Below the pieces are notes generated by a model. The model did not search any database and was not told where the DNA came from. It saw only the letters and a program-made list of their open reading frames with translations. The position numbers and the translations under genes were made by a program. A DNA stretch of 64,000 nucleotides, from contig NC_018748.1 in NCBI RefSeq assembly GCF_000263195.1, positions 1,860,001 through 1,924,000 of the forward strand, written 5' to 3'. The DNA comes from Emticicia oligotrophica DSM 17448 (GTDB taxonomy: Bacteria > Bacteroidota > Bacteroidia > Cytophagales > Spirosomataceae). Position 1 is the stretch's first letter; every line of letters begins with the position of its first letter. Below are positions 32,807 to 41,137 of the stretch, piece by piece.

Positions 32807-34912
32807 TTAACTAATTCGACTCCAGTTAGTTTCGTTGCTTCTGAGATTATTTACATGTTGCCTGATTGGTTGGTTTTCTTCCAATTCAAGTTCTGGGTCG
32901 TTGTCTAAAATCTCCATAACGGCCTCACGAGCGTATTTCAGAATTTCACCATCTTTGGCTAAATCGGCCACTTTGAGGTCAAGCATGCCACTTTGTTGTG
33001 TACCAGCCATATCACCTGGTCCACGGAGCGATAAATCTACTTCCGAAATCTCAAAACCATTATTGGTTCGTACCATTGTATCTATTCTTAGGCGAGTATC
33101 TTTGCCTAGTTTATGGTCAGTCATCAGAATACAATATGATTGTTCTGCTCCACGCCCAACACGCCCACGCAACTGGTGCAATTGCGAAAGCCCAAAACGA
33201 TTCGCACTTTCAATGAGCATTACCGAGGCATTAGGCACATCAACGCCTACCTCGATAACAGTTGTAGCAACCAAAATTTCGGTTTCTTTATTTTTGAAAC
33301 GCTGCATTTCGTAATCTTTCTCTTTCCAACCCATTTTTCCATGCACAATACTCAAAGCACATTCTGGAAAAGCCCTTGCAATACTTTCGTAGCCATCCAT
33401 GAGGTTTTTCACGGTTAAAGTCTCTGATTCTTCAATAAGTGGGTAAACAATATAGGCTTGTCTTCCTTTACGAAGTTCACTTCTGATAAATTCAAACACT
33501 CTTAGGCGGTCGGAATCATATTTATGTAGGGTTTTAATGGGTTTTCTACCTTTGGGCAATTCATCAATAATAGAAATATCTAAATCCCCGTAGAGAGTCA
33601 TTGCCAAGGTTCTTGGAATGGGTGTGGCAGTCATCACCAAAATGTGCGGCCTAAAGTTTTGGTTTTTCTCCCAAAGTTTAGCACGTTGTGCCACACCAAA
33701 GCGATGCTGCTCATCAATGACACATAAACCCAAATTCTTAAATTGTACGTGGTCCTCGAGTAAGGCGTGCGTTCCAACTATAATATTGATACTACCATCT
33801 AACAAGCCCGCATCAATGATTCGACGTTGCTTCTTTCCAACCGAGCCTGTTAGTTCTACAATGTTAAGACCCATCAAATCCGCAAATTTTTTCAAGCCAG
33901 TATAATGTTGGTCCGAAAGAATTTCGGTAGGAGCCATCAGACACGCTTGTGCATTATTATCAATGGCTAAAAGCATTGAAATAAAAGCCACGATAGTTTT
34001 TCCACTTCCTACATCACCTTGCAAAAGCCTATTCATTTGTTTTCCCGAACGCATATCATGAAAAATCTCACGAATAACTTTCTTTTGTGCGTTGGTCAAA
34101 TCAAATGGAAGGTGATTATTATAAAAATCGGTTAGTAACTGGGTTTTATCAAAAATTTGCCCTTCATAATCTTGTCTACGAATCAACTTTTGTTTGATAA
34201 GCCTAAACTGGTTATAAAAAAGCTCCTCAAATTTTAAGCGTCTTTGTGCTTGTCGAAGTGCTTCTTGATTGATTGGTAGATGAATATGATAAATAGCTTC
34301 TTGTTTAGAAATTAGCCTAAACTTCTGCACCAAAGGCGTTGGGAGTGTCTCTCGAATATTCGCCACAGCCGATTCGAGGAGCGTACGCATCCACTTGCTA
34401 ATCTGTTTGCTATCTATGTATTTCTTGCGAAGTTTGTCTGTTAATGAATACACCGGTTGAAAGTACCCACCACGCTCATTTTCGGTCGTAAGAACTTCCA
34501 TATCTGGGTGTGTAATTTGCCATTTCCCACCAAAAGAGTTGGGCTTACCATAAACCACATAGTCGCCTTGTAGGCGTAAGTTTTTTTCTACCCACGAAAT
34601 TCCCTGAAACCAAGTGAGTTCTAAGATTCCAGTACCATCAGTAAATTGGCCAACCAATCGAGCTTTTGCTCCCTCTCCTATTTTCTCCCACGAACGCAAA
34701 CGTCCTTTGATTTGAGCCGCAAACATTCCTTCGTTTAACTCGGCAATACGGTGGAATTGCGTGCGGTCTTCGTGCCTAAAAGGATAATACTCGATGAGGT
34801 CACCAAAAGTAAAGATATTCAACTCTTTGTTAAGAATCTCTGCTTTTGCTGGCCCAACCCCCTTCAAAAATTCGATTTTTGTATCAAAAAAAGATGTTCT
34901 ACGCTCGCTCAT
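32807..34912 (-). CDS. recG: ATP-dependent DNA helicase RecG
   Basis: This protein of about 701 residues starts at ATG 34912 (MSERRTSFFDTKIEF); a longer frame adds 12 residues. An N-terminal wedge/OB-fold domain (about 50-150) is followed by helicase motifs: LLQGDVGSGKTIVAF (Walker A), DEQHRFGVAQR (DEQH box), MTATPIPRTLAMTLYGD, and QLRGRVGRGAEQSYC in motif VI. It remodels stalled replication forks and Holliday junctions. The tRNA-His promoter lies immediately upstream on the opposite strand. Confidence 0.97.
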   Translation of the reverse strand: MSERRTSFFDTKIEFLKGVGPAKAEILNKELNIFTFGDLIEYYPFRHEDRTQFHRIAELNEGMFAAQIKGRLRSWEKIGEGAKARLVGQFTDGTGILELTWFQGISWVEKNLRLQGDYVVYGKPNSFGGKWQITHPDMEVLTTENERGGYFQPVYSLTDKLRKKYIDSKQISKWMRTLLESAVANIRETLPTPLVQKFRLISKQEAIYHIHLPINQEALRQAQRRLKFEELFYNQFRLIKQKLIRRQDYEGQIFDKTQLLTDFYNNHLPFDLTNAQKKVIREIFHDMRSGKQMNRLLQGDVGSGKTIVAFISMLLAIDNNAQACLMAPTEILSDQHYTGLKKFADLMGLNIVELTGSVGKKQRRIIDAGLLDGSINIIVGTHALLEDHVQFKNLGLCVIDEQHRFGVAQRAKLWEKNQNFRPHILVMTATPIPRTLAMTLYGDLDISIIDELPKGRKPIKTLHKYDSDRLRVFEFIRSELRKGRQAYIVYPLIEESETLTVKNLMDGYESIARAFPECALSIVHGKMGWKEKDYEMQRFKNKETEILVATTVIEVGVDVPNASVMLIESANRFGLSQLHQLRGRVGRGAEQSYCILMTDHKLGKDTRLRIDTMVRTNNGFEISEVDLSLRGPGDMAGTQQSGMLDLKVADLAKDGEILKYAREAVMEILDNDPELELEENQPIRQHVNNLRSNETNWSRIS

Positions 34913-34954
34913 GGTGTCGAAGTTAATGTGTTGTAGAAATTTGAGCAAGTTTTT

Positions 34955-34985
34955 TTTGAGAAATTAAAAAATAATTATACCTTTG
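34955..34985 (+). promoter_or_regulatory. Promoter of tRNA-His
   Basis: TTTG (34955-34958), 19 nt, then TACCTTTG (34978-34985) match the Bacteroidota consensus, with the tRNA beginning 19 bases later. Confidence 0.85.
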
Positions 34986-35003
34986 CAGTCTCAAAATCGA
35001 GAT

Positions 35004-35078
35004 GGAGGTTTTAGCTCAGTTGGTTAGAGCGACGGATTGTGGTTCCGTAGGTCGTGGGTTCGAGCCCCATATTCCTCC
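35004..35078 (+). tRNA. tRNA-His (anticodon GTG)
   Basis: The cloverleaf can be drawn. The D arm is AGCTCAGTTGGTTAGAGC, the anticodon stem ACGGA/TCCGT has loop TTGTGGT (GTG = His), and the T arm is GTGGG-TTCGAGC-CCCAT. The extra G at 35004 pairs with C73 as expected for tRNA-His. In the acceptor stem T5-T68 and T6-T67 do not pair. CCA is not fully encoded. Confidence 0.93.
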
Positions 35079-35085
35079 CATATCT

Positions 35086-35117
35086 AAAAAGACTTGCCTA
35101 AGGCGGGTCTTTTTTTC
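35086..35117 (+). terminator. Terminator of tRNA-His
   Basis: The stem AAAGACTTGCC / GGCGGGTCTTT (two G-T pairs) has loop TAA and is followed by a T run. Confidence 0.85.
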
Positions 35118-35214
35118 TACATAACCCTTCAGTTCAAAAACTTTTCTTAAACCCAATTCTTCAAAAGTTATTTTCTTTTTTGCTAAATTGTAGGCCTATT
35201 TAACCGCCTGTGCA

Positions 35215-36249
35215 ATGTATAAATTACTAACTTTTATATTACTTTTACTTACTACACAAAATTTTGCCCAAAACATTAAACAACAAATTATCGGTGAATG
35301 GGTAAAAGAAAATATCACACTTTATGATGGAAGTCCAATTTTAAAAGATGAAGTTCGAAATATGCAACTTCGCTATACTTTCATGCCCAATGATTCATTT
35401 CAAATAACTGTTAATGGAAAAAGTGGGCGTGGCACGTATTCAGTGAAAAAAGATATACTTACAATTGCGGAAGCAAGTATCTTTAAAATTACACGTGTTG
35501 ATGATATAAGACTCGAACTTACAGCCAATGTCACGGATTCTACTGAACGCCCAAATGCACTAAAATTTAGTTTTATTCCTGCAAAATTTCATAATTTAGG
35601 TTTTAAACCTGTCAGCTACCGAACCAAAGGACAAGATACCATCTATGTTTCAGAGCACAATTATTTAGAACCTTTATTTTTTGACCCTGATAAATCAGCA
35701 GTTCAGTTTATTTCTGAAAACTTTGTTTTTCCAGATTATCGAGCAGGGCTTTTTTATGCTCGCTTCATTATCACCAAACAAGGCGAAATCAAAGGAATTG
35801 AAGTATTGGAAAGTACGCACGAAAAATATAATAAATATTTAATTAAAGCCATTAAATCTTCCGCAGGTAAATGGAGACCCGCCGTCTGGGAAGGACAGGT
35901 TGTAAATACTGAAGTAAAAATGGCTTTTGATATGGGGTGGTCGGAAAAACAAAAGTATAAAAATGCATCCTCAGCACCTAAAGATTCCATCGATTCTAAT
36001 GAATCGAATTATTACTTGATGCAGGGCAATCTAAACGTCGAAGCCAAACGATACGCTACTGGCATAAAAGACCTCTCAAAAAGTATCGAATTAGACCCAT
36101 TAAATATAGATGCCTACTATGCTCGTGCTGCGGTTTATGCAATCACGAAAGACAAACAAAAAATGTGTGCTGATTTACTGCAACTAAAAAATTTACAACA
36201 AACCCGAGGTACAGACCTTTGGAATAAATTCTGCGAAGAAAAGAAATAA
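35215..36249 (+). CDS. TonB C-terminal-like and TPR protein, secreted
   Basis: This 344-residue protein has a signal peptide (LLLLTTQNFAQ). A lipocalin-like beta domain with GEWVKENITLYDG and GTYSVKKD (about 25-110) comes next, followed by a TonB_C-like domain (about 175-245; FYARFIITKQGEIKGIEVLE ... KWRPAVWEGQVVN) and a C-terminal TPR pair (about 265-335; KDLSKSIELDPLNIDAYYARAAVY). Unlike a true TonB it has no N-terminal membrane anchor, so it is probably a periplasmic protein that uses the fold for protein contact. It is followed five bases later by the broken DUF1343 gene, whose start overlaps its end region. Confidence 0.8.
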   Translation: MYKLLTFILLLLTTQNFAQNIKQQIIGEWVKENITLYDGSPILKDEVRNMQLRYTFMPNDSFQITVNGKSGRGTYSVKKDILTIAEASIFKITRVDDIRLELTANVTDSTERPNALKFSFIPAKFHNLGFKPVSYRTKGQDTIYVSEHNYLEPLFFDPDKSAVQFISENFVFPDYRAGLFYARFIITKQGEIKGIEVLESTHEKYNKYLIKAIKSSAGKWRPAVWEGQVVNTEVKMAFDMGWSEKQKYKNASSAPKDSIDSNESNYYLMQGNLNVEAKRYATGIKDLSKSIELDPLNIDAYYARAAVYAITKDKQKMCADLLQLKNLQQTRGTDLWNKFCEEKK

Positions 36250-36253
36250 ATCA

Positions 36254-37417
36254 TTGAAAAGACTTATACAAAACCTCATTCATAATCCTAAATTTAAGCA
36301 AAAACAGGCTATTGGATTACTATGCAATCAAGTTTCTTTCGATTTTATTTCGCATCAATATTTATTTGAACTACTTTCTAATCAGGGTACGCTGAAGCGT
36401 CTTTTTATACCCGAACACGGGCTTTTTAGTGAACTTCAAGACCAAGAGAAATTTGAAGGAACATCAACCTACCATTCGCTGGGTTTACATGGCGTAGATA
36501 TTATTTCTTTATACCAACATCAAGAAAAATCGCTTGCTCCAACTGTTGAAAAACTCAAAGATTTAGATGCCATTGTTATTGATATTCAAGATGTTGGTTG
36601 TAGATATTTCACATTTACTAGCACCGTTTATTATTTATTAGAGGTTTTAGCACAAAACAAGCTTTCACCTAGCTTATTTGTACTTAATCGGTCAAATCCA
36701 GCAGGAGATTCTATAGAAGGTACGCCCATTGATGCTACTTATGCTTCGTTTATTGGATTAGAAGGGTTGCCAAACCGCCATGGAATGAGCACTGGTGAAT
36801 TATGTTTGTATTTCAGAAACCGATTACAAGCAAATGTCGAAATTTCGGTTATTACTGATTCTTGGAGTTCAAGCCTCAATCCAATTAGTATTAATCCTTC
36901 ACCCAATATTCCAAATTCTATTACTCCGCTCATTTACTCTGGACAATGCTTATTTGAAGGTACAAACCTAAGTGAAGGCCGTGGTACTACTCGTCCATTT
37001 GAACTTATTGGTTCGCCAGATTTAACTTGGGAAGAAGTAAAATCTTTCACCGAAAAAATCAACAAACATTGGGGAGAATGGGCAATTCTACGTCCATTGA
37101 AGTTTATTCCTACCTTTCATAAATTTATGGGTGAGGTTTGTCAGGGATTCCAGCTACATCTGATTAACCAACACCAATATCATAGCTTATTACATTCTTT
37201 AATTATAGTAAGAGCCATTGCTGAGCTAAAGGGTGATTTACTTTGGCGAAAAGGCAAATATGAATTTGGCTCCTAGAAAACAGCTATTGAGCTTTTAGTT
37301 GGAGATATTGACTTATTAAATTTTATTATGGGAAAAATTTCACTCGAAAATGTGAAAGAAAAGCTCAATGAAAGTGAATTTGCTTGGAGCGAATTGAGCA
37401 AGAAATACAAACTTTAA
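36254..37417 (+). pseudogene. DUF1343 (NamZ-like exo-muramidase) gene with in-frame TAG
   Basis: Reading from TTG 36254, 340 residues match DUF1343/NamZ: GLLCNQVSFD, FIPEHGLFSELQDQEKFEG, VIDIQDVGCRYFT, VLNRSNPAGDSIEG, LEGLPNRHGMSTGEL and LFEGTNLSEGRGTTRPFE. A TAG stop at 37274-37276 follows YEFGS. The same frame then continues for 46 codons (KTAIELLVGDIDLLNF to YKL, TAA 37415-37417), which is the normal C-terminus of the family. I infer a nonsense mutation or sequencing error. The family cleaves MurNAc from peptidoglycan ends. No signal peptide is seen. Confidence 0.8.
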
Positions 37418-37421
37418 AAAG

Positions 37422-37454
37422 AAAATCCCTTACTTCAAGAGGTAAGGGATTTTT
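37422..37454 (+). terminator. Bidirectional terminator between DUF1343 and desaturase genes
   Basis: A perfect 12-bp stem, AAAATCCCTTAC / GTAAGGGATTTT, has an 8-nt loop and T-rich flanks. Confidence 0.9.
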
Positions 37455-37472
37455 ATGTTTTTGGGGATATTT

Positions 37473-38450
37473 TTAGGCAATCCAGCTAAACTTATATTCT
37501 AAGTTTGGCACTTTTGTACGTTCAGCAACTCTTCTCAAACGTGTTGGTAGAGCCATTACGTAATCACGAGCTTTTTCTCCTGCATCATTCAAATTTCTAA
37601 TGCTGTCTATCTTCCAATCTTTCAACAAAGACTCCATGATATCAATGTAATCGTAAGTAGTATAAACACCCAAACGTTGAGCTGCGTCTGAAAAATGGGC
37701 AAATGTATCGCCGATTTTCACGCCTGTTTCACGTAAGAAGTGAGCTGGCATTACAATTTTCTTTTTCATCATATCTTCAAAAGCTAACATCATTTCAGAT
37801 GGGTCAACTTCAAAAATATGACTAATAAAAGTTTTATAGGCTTTCGCATGACGCATTTCATCAGCAGCAATTACGCCACAAATTTTTGCCAAAGGCACGT
37901 TTCCATATTCTTTGGCCAATTTTGCTGTGTTTCGATGCGAGAGATTCGTTGCTAATTCTTGGAATGACGTATAAACAAAATTACGGTATGGGTCACGTCC
38001 TGTACCAATATCAAAGCCATCGGCAATTAAATATTGCGTCGAAGTTTCCATAGCACGCATATTCACACGTCCAGAAAGGTATAAATACTTATTCAATAAA
38101 TCACCGTGGCGATTTTCCTCCGCAGTCCAAGCTCTTACCCATTTTGCCCATCCATTAGGGTCGTTTACTTGGTCAACGCCAACAACATCAATCAACCAAG
38201 ACTCATACGTAGGAAGAGCTTCTTCGGTAATGGTATCACCAATAAGCACCGCTATGTAATCATAAGGTAAATCTTTGGCTGTTTCTTGCAGGTCTCTCAC
38301 ATCAAGTAAGAAATTCTCATTGCTCGATTCTGGTAAAAAATCTGAAGGTTGCCAGTTAGTATCGATTGGTTTCAAAAATTCATCAACAAAAGTATCAATC
38401 TTTTGTCCAACAAATTTCATCACCTCTAATCTCGAATTTGATAATTGCAT
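37473..38450 (-). CDS. Acyl-ACP desaturase
   Basis: This 325-residue soluble di-iron enzyme is of the stearoyl-ACP desaturase family. It has the two iron motifs EENRHGD (about residue 141) and DEMRHAKAY (about 229), with ANLS/ATNLSHRNTAKL and LPYDYIAVLIGDTITEEALPTY also typical. It introduces a double bond into acyl-ACP, so it makes unsaturated fatty acids for membranes. The nearby genes plsC and fabD also serve lipid synthesis, although each is separately transcribed. Confidence 0.93.
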   Translation of the reverse strand: MQLSNSRLEVMKFVGQKIDTFVDEFLKPIDTNWQPSDFLPESSNENFLLDVRDLQETAKDLPYDYIAVLIGDTITEEALPTYESWLIDVVGVDQVNDPNGWAKWVRAWTAEENRHGDLLNKYLYLSGRVNMRAMETSTQYLIADGFDIGTGRDPYRNFVYTSFQELATNLSHRNTAKLAKEYGNVPLAKICGVIAADEMRHAKAYKTFISHIFEVDPSEMMLAFEDMMKKKIVMPAHFLRETGVKIGDTFAHFSDAAQRLGVYTTYDYIDIMESLLKDWKIDSIRNLNDAGEKARDYVMALPTRLRRVAERTKVPNLEYKFSWIA

Positions 38451-38585
38451 ATTGTAACTAAATAAAAACGTTTTGAATCAACAAAGAAAGCTGCAAGGTA
38501 ATTCTAATTTTAGAAAAAAAGTAGATTATTGTAGTTTTTCTGAATAATATCCCCTTTTTATTTACTTTTGCAGAAAAAAACTTTT

Positions 38586-39326
38586 GTGAAAAAGATTATT
38601 GATTACACCCTTAGTATTGTTTATTTAATTTATTTTGGAATGCTCTTAGCAGTATTTCATGTATTGCAGGTATTGGCTTTTAATTTGTTCGGTCGTGCAG
38701 CTCAGCAAAAAGTAGTAACTATACTGAATATGTTAATTGCATGGGGCTGGTATCTAACAGGTACAAGTATTAAATACACTTCAAATCCAGCTATTCCTAC
38801 CGATAGACCAATCGTATTTATTGCCAACCACCAAAGCACTTTCGATATTCCGGGAATTTACTGGTTTCTAAGAAAGTACAATCCTATTTTTGTTTCTAAA
38901 ATTGAATTAGCCAAAGGTATTCCGAGTATTTCTTATAATCTCAGAAAAAGTAATGCCGCTCTCATTGACCGTAAAGATGGAAAACAAGCTGTAACTGAGA
39001 TTTTAAAATTAAGTAAATTTATTAGTGAAAATAATTTTTCAGCGGTAATTTTTCCCGAAGGTACTCGTTCTCGTACGGGTGAATTGAAACCATTTGCTGT
39101 CGGTGGAATCTCTGCACTTCTGAAAAAAGCCCCTAATGCTCTGGTTGTGCCAGTGGCTATTACAGGAAGTAATCGTTTTGTGCCTAATCGTGGACTTTTT
39201 CCACTTTCTTCATTTTCTAAACTTACTTGGACTGTGCTCGACCCAATTGAGCCCAAAGGCAAGACTGCAGAAGAAATTGCAAATCTTTCTCAAGCAGCTA
39301 TTCAGGTTGTATTGGATAAATCTTAA
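38586..39326 (+). CDS. 1-acyl-glycerol-3-phosphate acyltransferase (PlsC-like)
   Basis: Motif I is ANHQSTFDIPGIYW (NHxxxxD), and FPEGTRSRTGELKPF is motif III. An N-terminal hydrophobic helix (IDYTLSIVYLIYFGMLLAV) anchors the protein. It acylates lysophosphatidic acid to phosphatidic acid. I prefer GTG 38586 (VKKIIDYTLS, 246 residues) over TTG 38568, because the latter forms the end of a TACTTTTG -7 element (38563-38570). It is convergent with fabD. Confidence 0.88.
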   Translation: MKKIIDYTLSIVYLIYFGMLLAVFHVLQVLAFNLFGRAAQQKVVTILNMLIAWGWYLTGTSIKYTSNPAIPTDRPIVFIANHQSTFDIPGIYWFLRKYNPIFVSKIELAKGIPSISYNLRKSNAALIDRKDGKQAVTEILKLSKFISENNFSAVIFPEGTRSRTGELKPFAVGGISALLKKAPNALVVPVAITGSNRFVPNRGLFPLSSFSKLTWTVLDPIEPKGKTAEEIANLSQAAIQVVLDKS

Positions 39327-39343
39327 TCTGCATATATAAATTA

Positions 39344-39389
39344 ATAAATCGAAAAACCCCGAAGTTAACTTCGGGGTTTTTCGATTTAT
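39344..39389. terminator. Perfect 46-bp palindrome, bidirectional terminator
   Basis: Arms of 23 bp (ATAAATCGAAAAACCCCGAA... and exact mirror) have no loop. The core AACCCCGAAGTTAACTTCGGGGTT carries A5/T5 flanks, fitting terminators in both directions between plsC and fabD. Confidence 0.9.
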
Positions 39390-39410
39390 CTTAGGTTGTT
39401 CGTTTTATAT

Positions 39411-40283
39411 TTAAACACCTGCTGTTTCTGCTTCTGGGGCAATTTTCTTCACTAAGCCTTGTAAAACTTTTCCTGGGCCACACTCAACAAATTTAGTAGC
39501 ACCATCAGCAACCATATTTTGAACTGATTGTGTCCAACGCACTGGAGCAGTAAGTTGAGCAATAAGATTTGCTTTGATTGTTTCTACATCGTTCGAAGGC
39601 TGAGCATTAACATTTTGATAAATTGGGCATTTTGGCGTTGAAAACACCGTATTTTCAATAGCTTTTGCTAATTCCTCGCGTGCTGGCTCCATTAAAGGCG
39701 AGTGAAAGGCACCACCTACTGGCAAGATTAAGGCTCTTTTTGCACCAGCGGCTTTGAGTTGTTCGCAAGCTTCGGTTACAGCTTCTATTGTTCCTGAAAT
39801 TACTAACTGACCAGGACAATTATAATTAGCAGCTACTACCACACCATCAATTCCTGCACAAATATCTTCAACCACTTTATCCTCAAGATTTAAGATAGCG
39901 GCCATTGTCGATGGGTTGATTTCGCACGCACGTTGCATTGCATCAGCACGTTGAGCAACTAATTTCAAACCATCTTCAAATGATAACGCTCCAGCAGCAA
40001 CCAAGGCAGAAAATTCGCCTAATGAATGCCCCGCAACCATATCTGGCTTAAAATCTTCGATTGTTGAAGCTAATATTACAGAATGAAGGAATATTGCAGG
40101 TTGAGTTACATTTGTTTGTTTGAGCTCTTCATCGGTTCCTTCAAACATAACTTTTGTAATTTCGAACCCCAAAATTTTATTGGCTTTTTCGAACATTTGA
40201 CGGGCATTCTCTGAACCTTCGTAAAGGTTTTTACCCATTCCACTAAACTGAGCTCCTTGCCCAGGAAAAACGTAAGCTGTCAT
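39411..40283 (-). CDS. fabD: Malonyl-CoA:ACP transacylase
   Basis: This 290-residue protein has the N-terminal FPGQGAQFSGMGK, the active-site serine in GHSLGEFSAL (about residue 92), a conserved Gln-Arg region AQRADAMQRA, and the catalytic histidine in GAFHSPLM (about 200). It transfers malonyl from CoA to acyl carrier protein for fatty-acid elongation. The gene is monocistronic at its 3' end, with the large palindromic terminator, and follows the SPOR-protein gene upstream by about 100 bases. Confidence 0.96.
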   Translation of the reverse strand: MTAYVFPGQGAQFSGMGKNLYEGSENARQMFEKANKILGFEITKVMFEGTDEELKQTNVTQPAIFLHSVILASTIEDFKPDMVAGHSLGEFSALVAAGALSFEDGLKLVAQRADAMQRACEINPSTMAAILNLEDKVVEDICAGIDGVVVAANYNCPGQLVISGTIEAVTEACEQLKAAGAKRALILPVGGAFHSPLMEPAREELAKAIENTVFSTPKCPIYQNVNAQPSNDVETIKANLIAQLTAPVRWTQSVQNMVADGATKFVECGPGKVLQGLVKKIAPEAETAGV

Positions 40284-40384
40284 ATTTTATTTTTCAGTTT
40301 TCAATCTTCAGCCTTCGCTGATATTATCAATTAATAATAATTGTTTAAGAACTAAACCTCCTAGCAATTATTCAAAATCCAAAA

Positions 40385-40939
40385 TTAATTGGTTTGCATA
40401 CTTTTCTTTATATCGATTCGCTCTGATACCATCATAGCCATTGAGTAACGTTGCTTAATTTGCGAGTAATACCTTTCAGCGTCTAATTTTGAAGTAAAAT
40501 CACCTGCTTTTAGCTTGTATGTGGGTTGGCTATAAGAAAGATAAGTATTGAGCTCTGGAAAACTTTGATAGATAAAAGCTTTCGCCTCATCTACTTCTCT
40601 GCGGTCATTTCCTACATATACTTGAATACGATATCCTGAAGCATAGCGAATATTCTTATTTCGAACAGCTATTGAATCAAGGGCAATATCTACTTGTGTA
40701 TTTACTTGCTGCGGAAGTGTTGCAATGGCTGTTGTCGATTTATCTTTTACAACAACCTTTGTTTCTGTAGGTATTGTAGTTGTTGGTTTAGCCTCATATT
40801 TTACCCGTACAGCCGAAAGATCTTCTTCGTAATCGCCGATTGCAATATTAGTATTTTTGCTGGGACTAGCAGAACGGCTACAAGCACCAACAACAATTGA
40901 TAGACAAACACAAAGTATCACTTTCGAAAAAATCTTCAT
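40385..40939 (-). CDS. SPOR-domain lipoprotein
   Basis: This 184-residue protein has a lipoprotein signal ending VGACSRS, then a low-complexity linker (about 30-95, rich in Thr and Lys). The C-terminal SPOR domain (about 100-180) carries YRIQVYVGNDRREVDEAKAF and YKLKAGDFTSKLDAERYYSQI. SPOR domains bind denuded peptidoglycan at division sites, so this may act at the septum or in envelope maintenance. It is upstream of fabD on the same strand. Confidence 0.9.
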   Translation of the reverse strand: MKIFSKVILCVCLSIVVGACSRSASPSKNTNIAIGDYEEDLSAVRVKYEAKPTTTIPTETKVVVKDKSTTAIATLPQQVNTQVDIALDSIAVRNKNIRYASGYRIQVYVGNDRREVDEAKAFIYQSFPELNTYLSYSQPTYKLKAGDFTSKLDAERYYSQIKQRYSMAMMVSERIDIKKSMQTN

Positions 40940-41085
40940 TGTATATGTTTTAGATTTTAGGCCGAACTCTATTTTATCTCGAAAAAGATGGCCAAAATTA
41001 TGAAAATATTTGTTGCTTAACGATAAATTTTGAGAAAAGATATGATTAATATTTAGTAGGCATACTACTTTTTTACTTTTAAGTT

Positions 41086-41125
41086 AAATAAAAAGCTCGA
41101 TTCGGTTGAATCGAGCTTTTTATTT
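41086..41125 (-). terminator. Terminator of the acyl-CoA synthetase gene
   Basis: A perfect 18-bp stem, AAATAAAAAGCTCGATTC and mirror, has loop GGTT. It ends 13 bases past the stop codon. Confidence 0.9.
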
Positions 41126-41137
41126 ATTTTACCTGTC

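Noticed and set aside
32835-33314. 159-codon open frame on the plus strand opposite recG
   Set aside because: It is fully antisense to a well-conserved helicase gene, has no recognisable protein pattern, and is Ser- and Arg-rich as expected of a shadow frame.
37274-37276. TAG read as pyrrolysine or recoding signal in the DUF1343 gene
   Set aside because: No pyrrolysine system is expected in this phylum, and a nonsense mutation or base error is far simpler.
41056-41069. TAGTA-GGCA-TACTA as a third fatty-acid operator
   Set aside because: Only the outer 5-bp arms match, the GC-centre is missing, and it lies upstream of a SPOR lipoprotein gene, not a fatty-acid gene.
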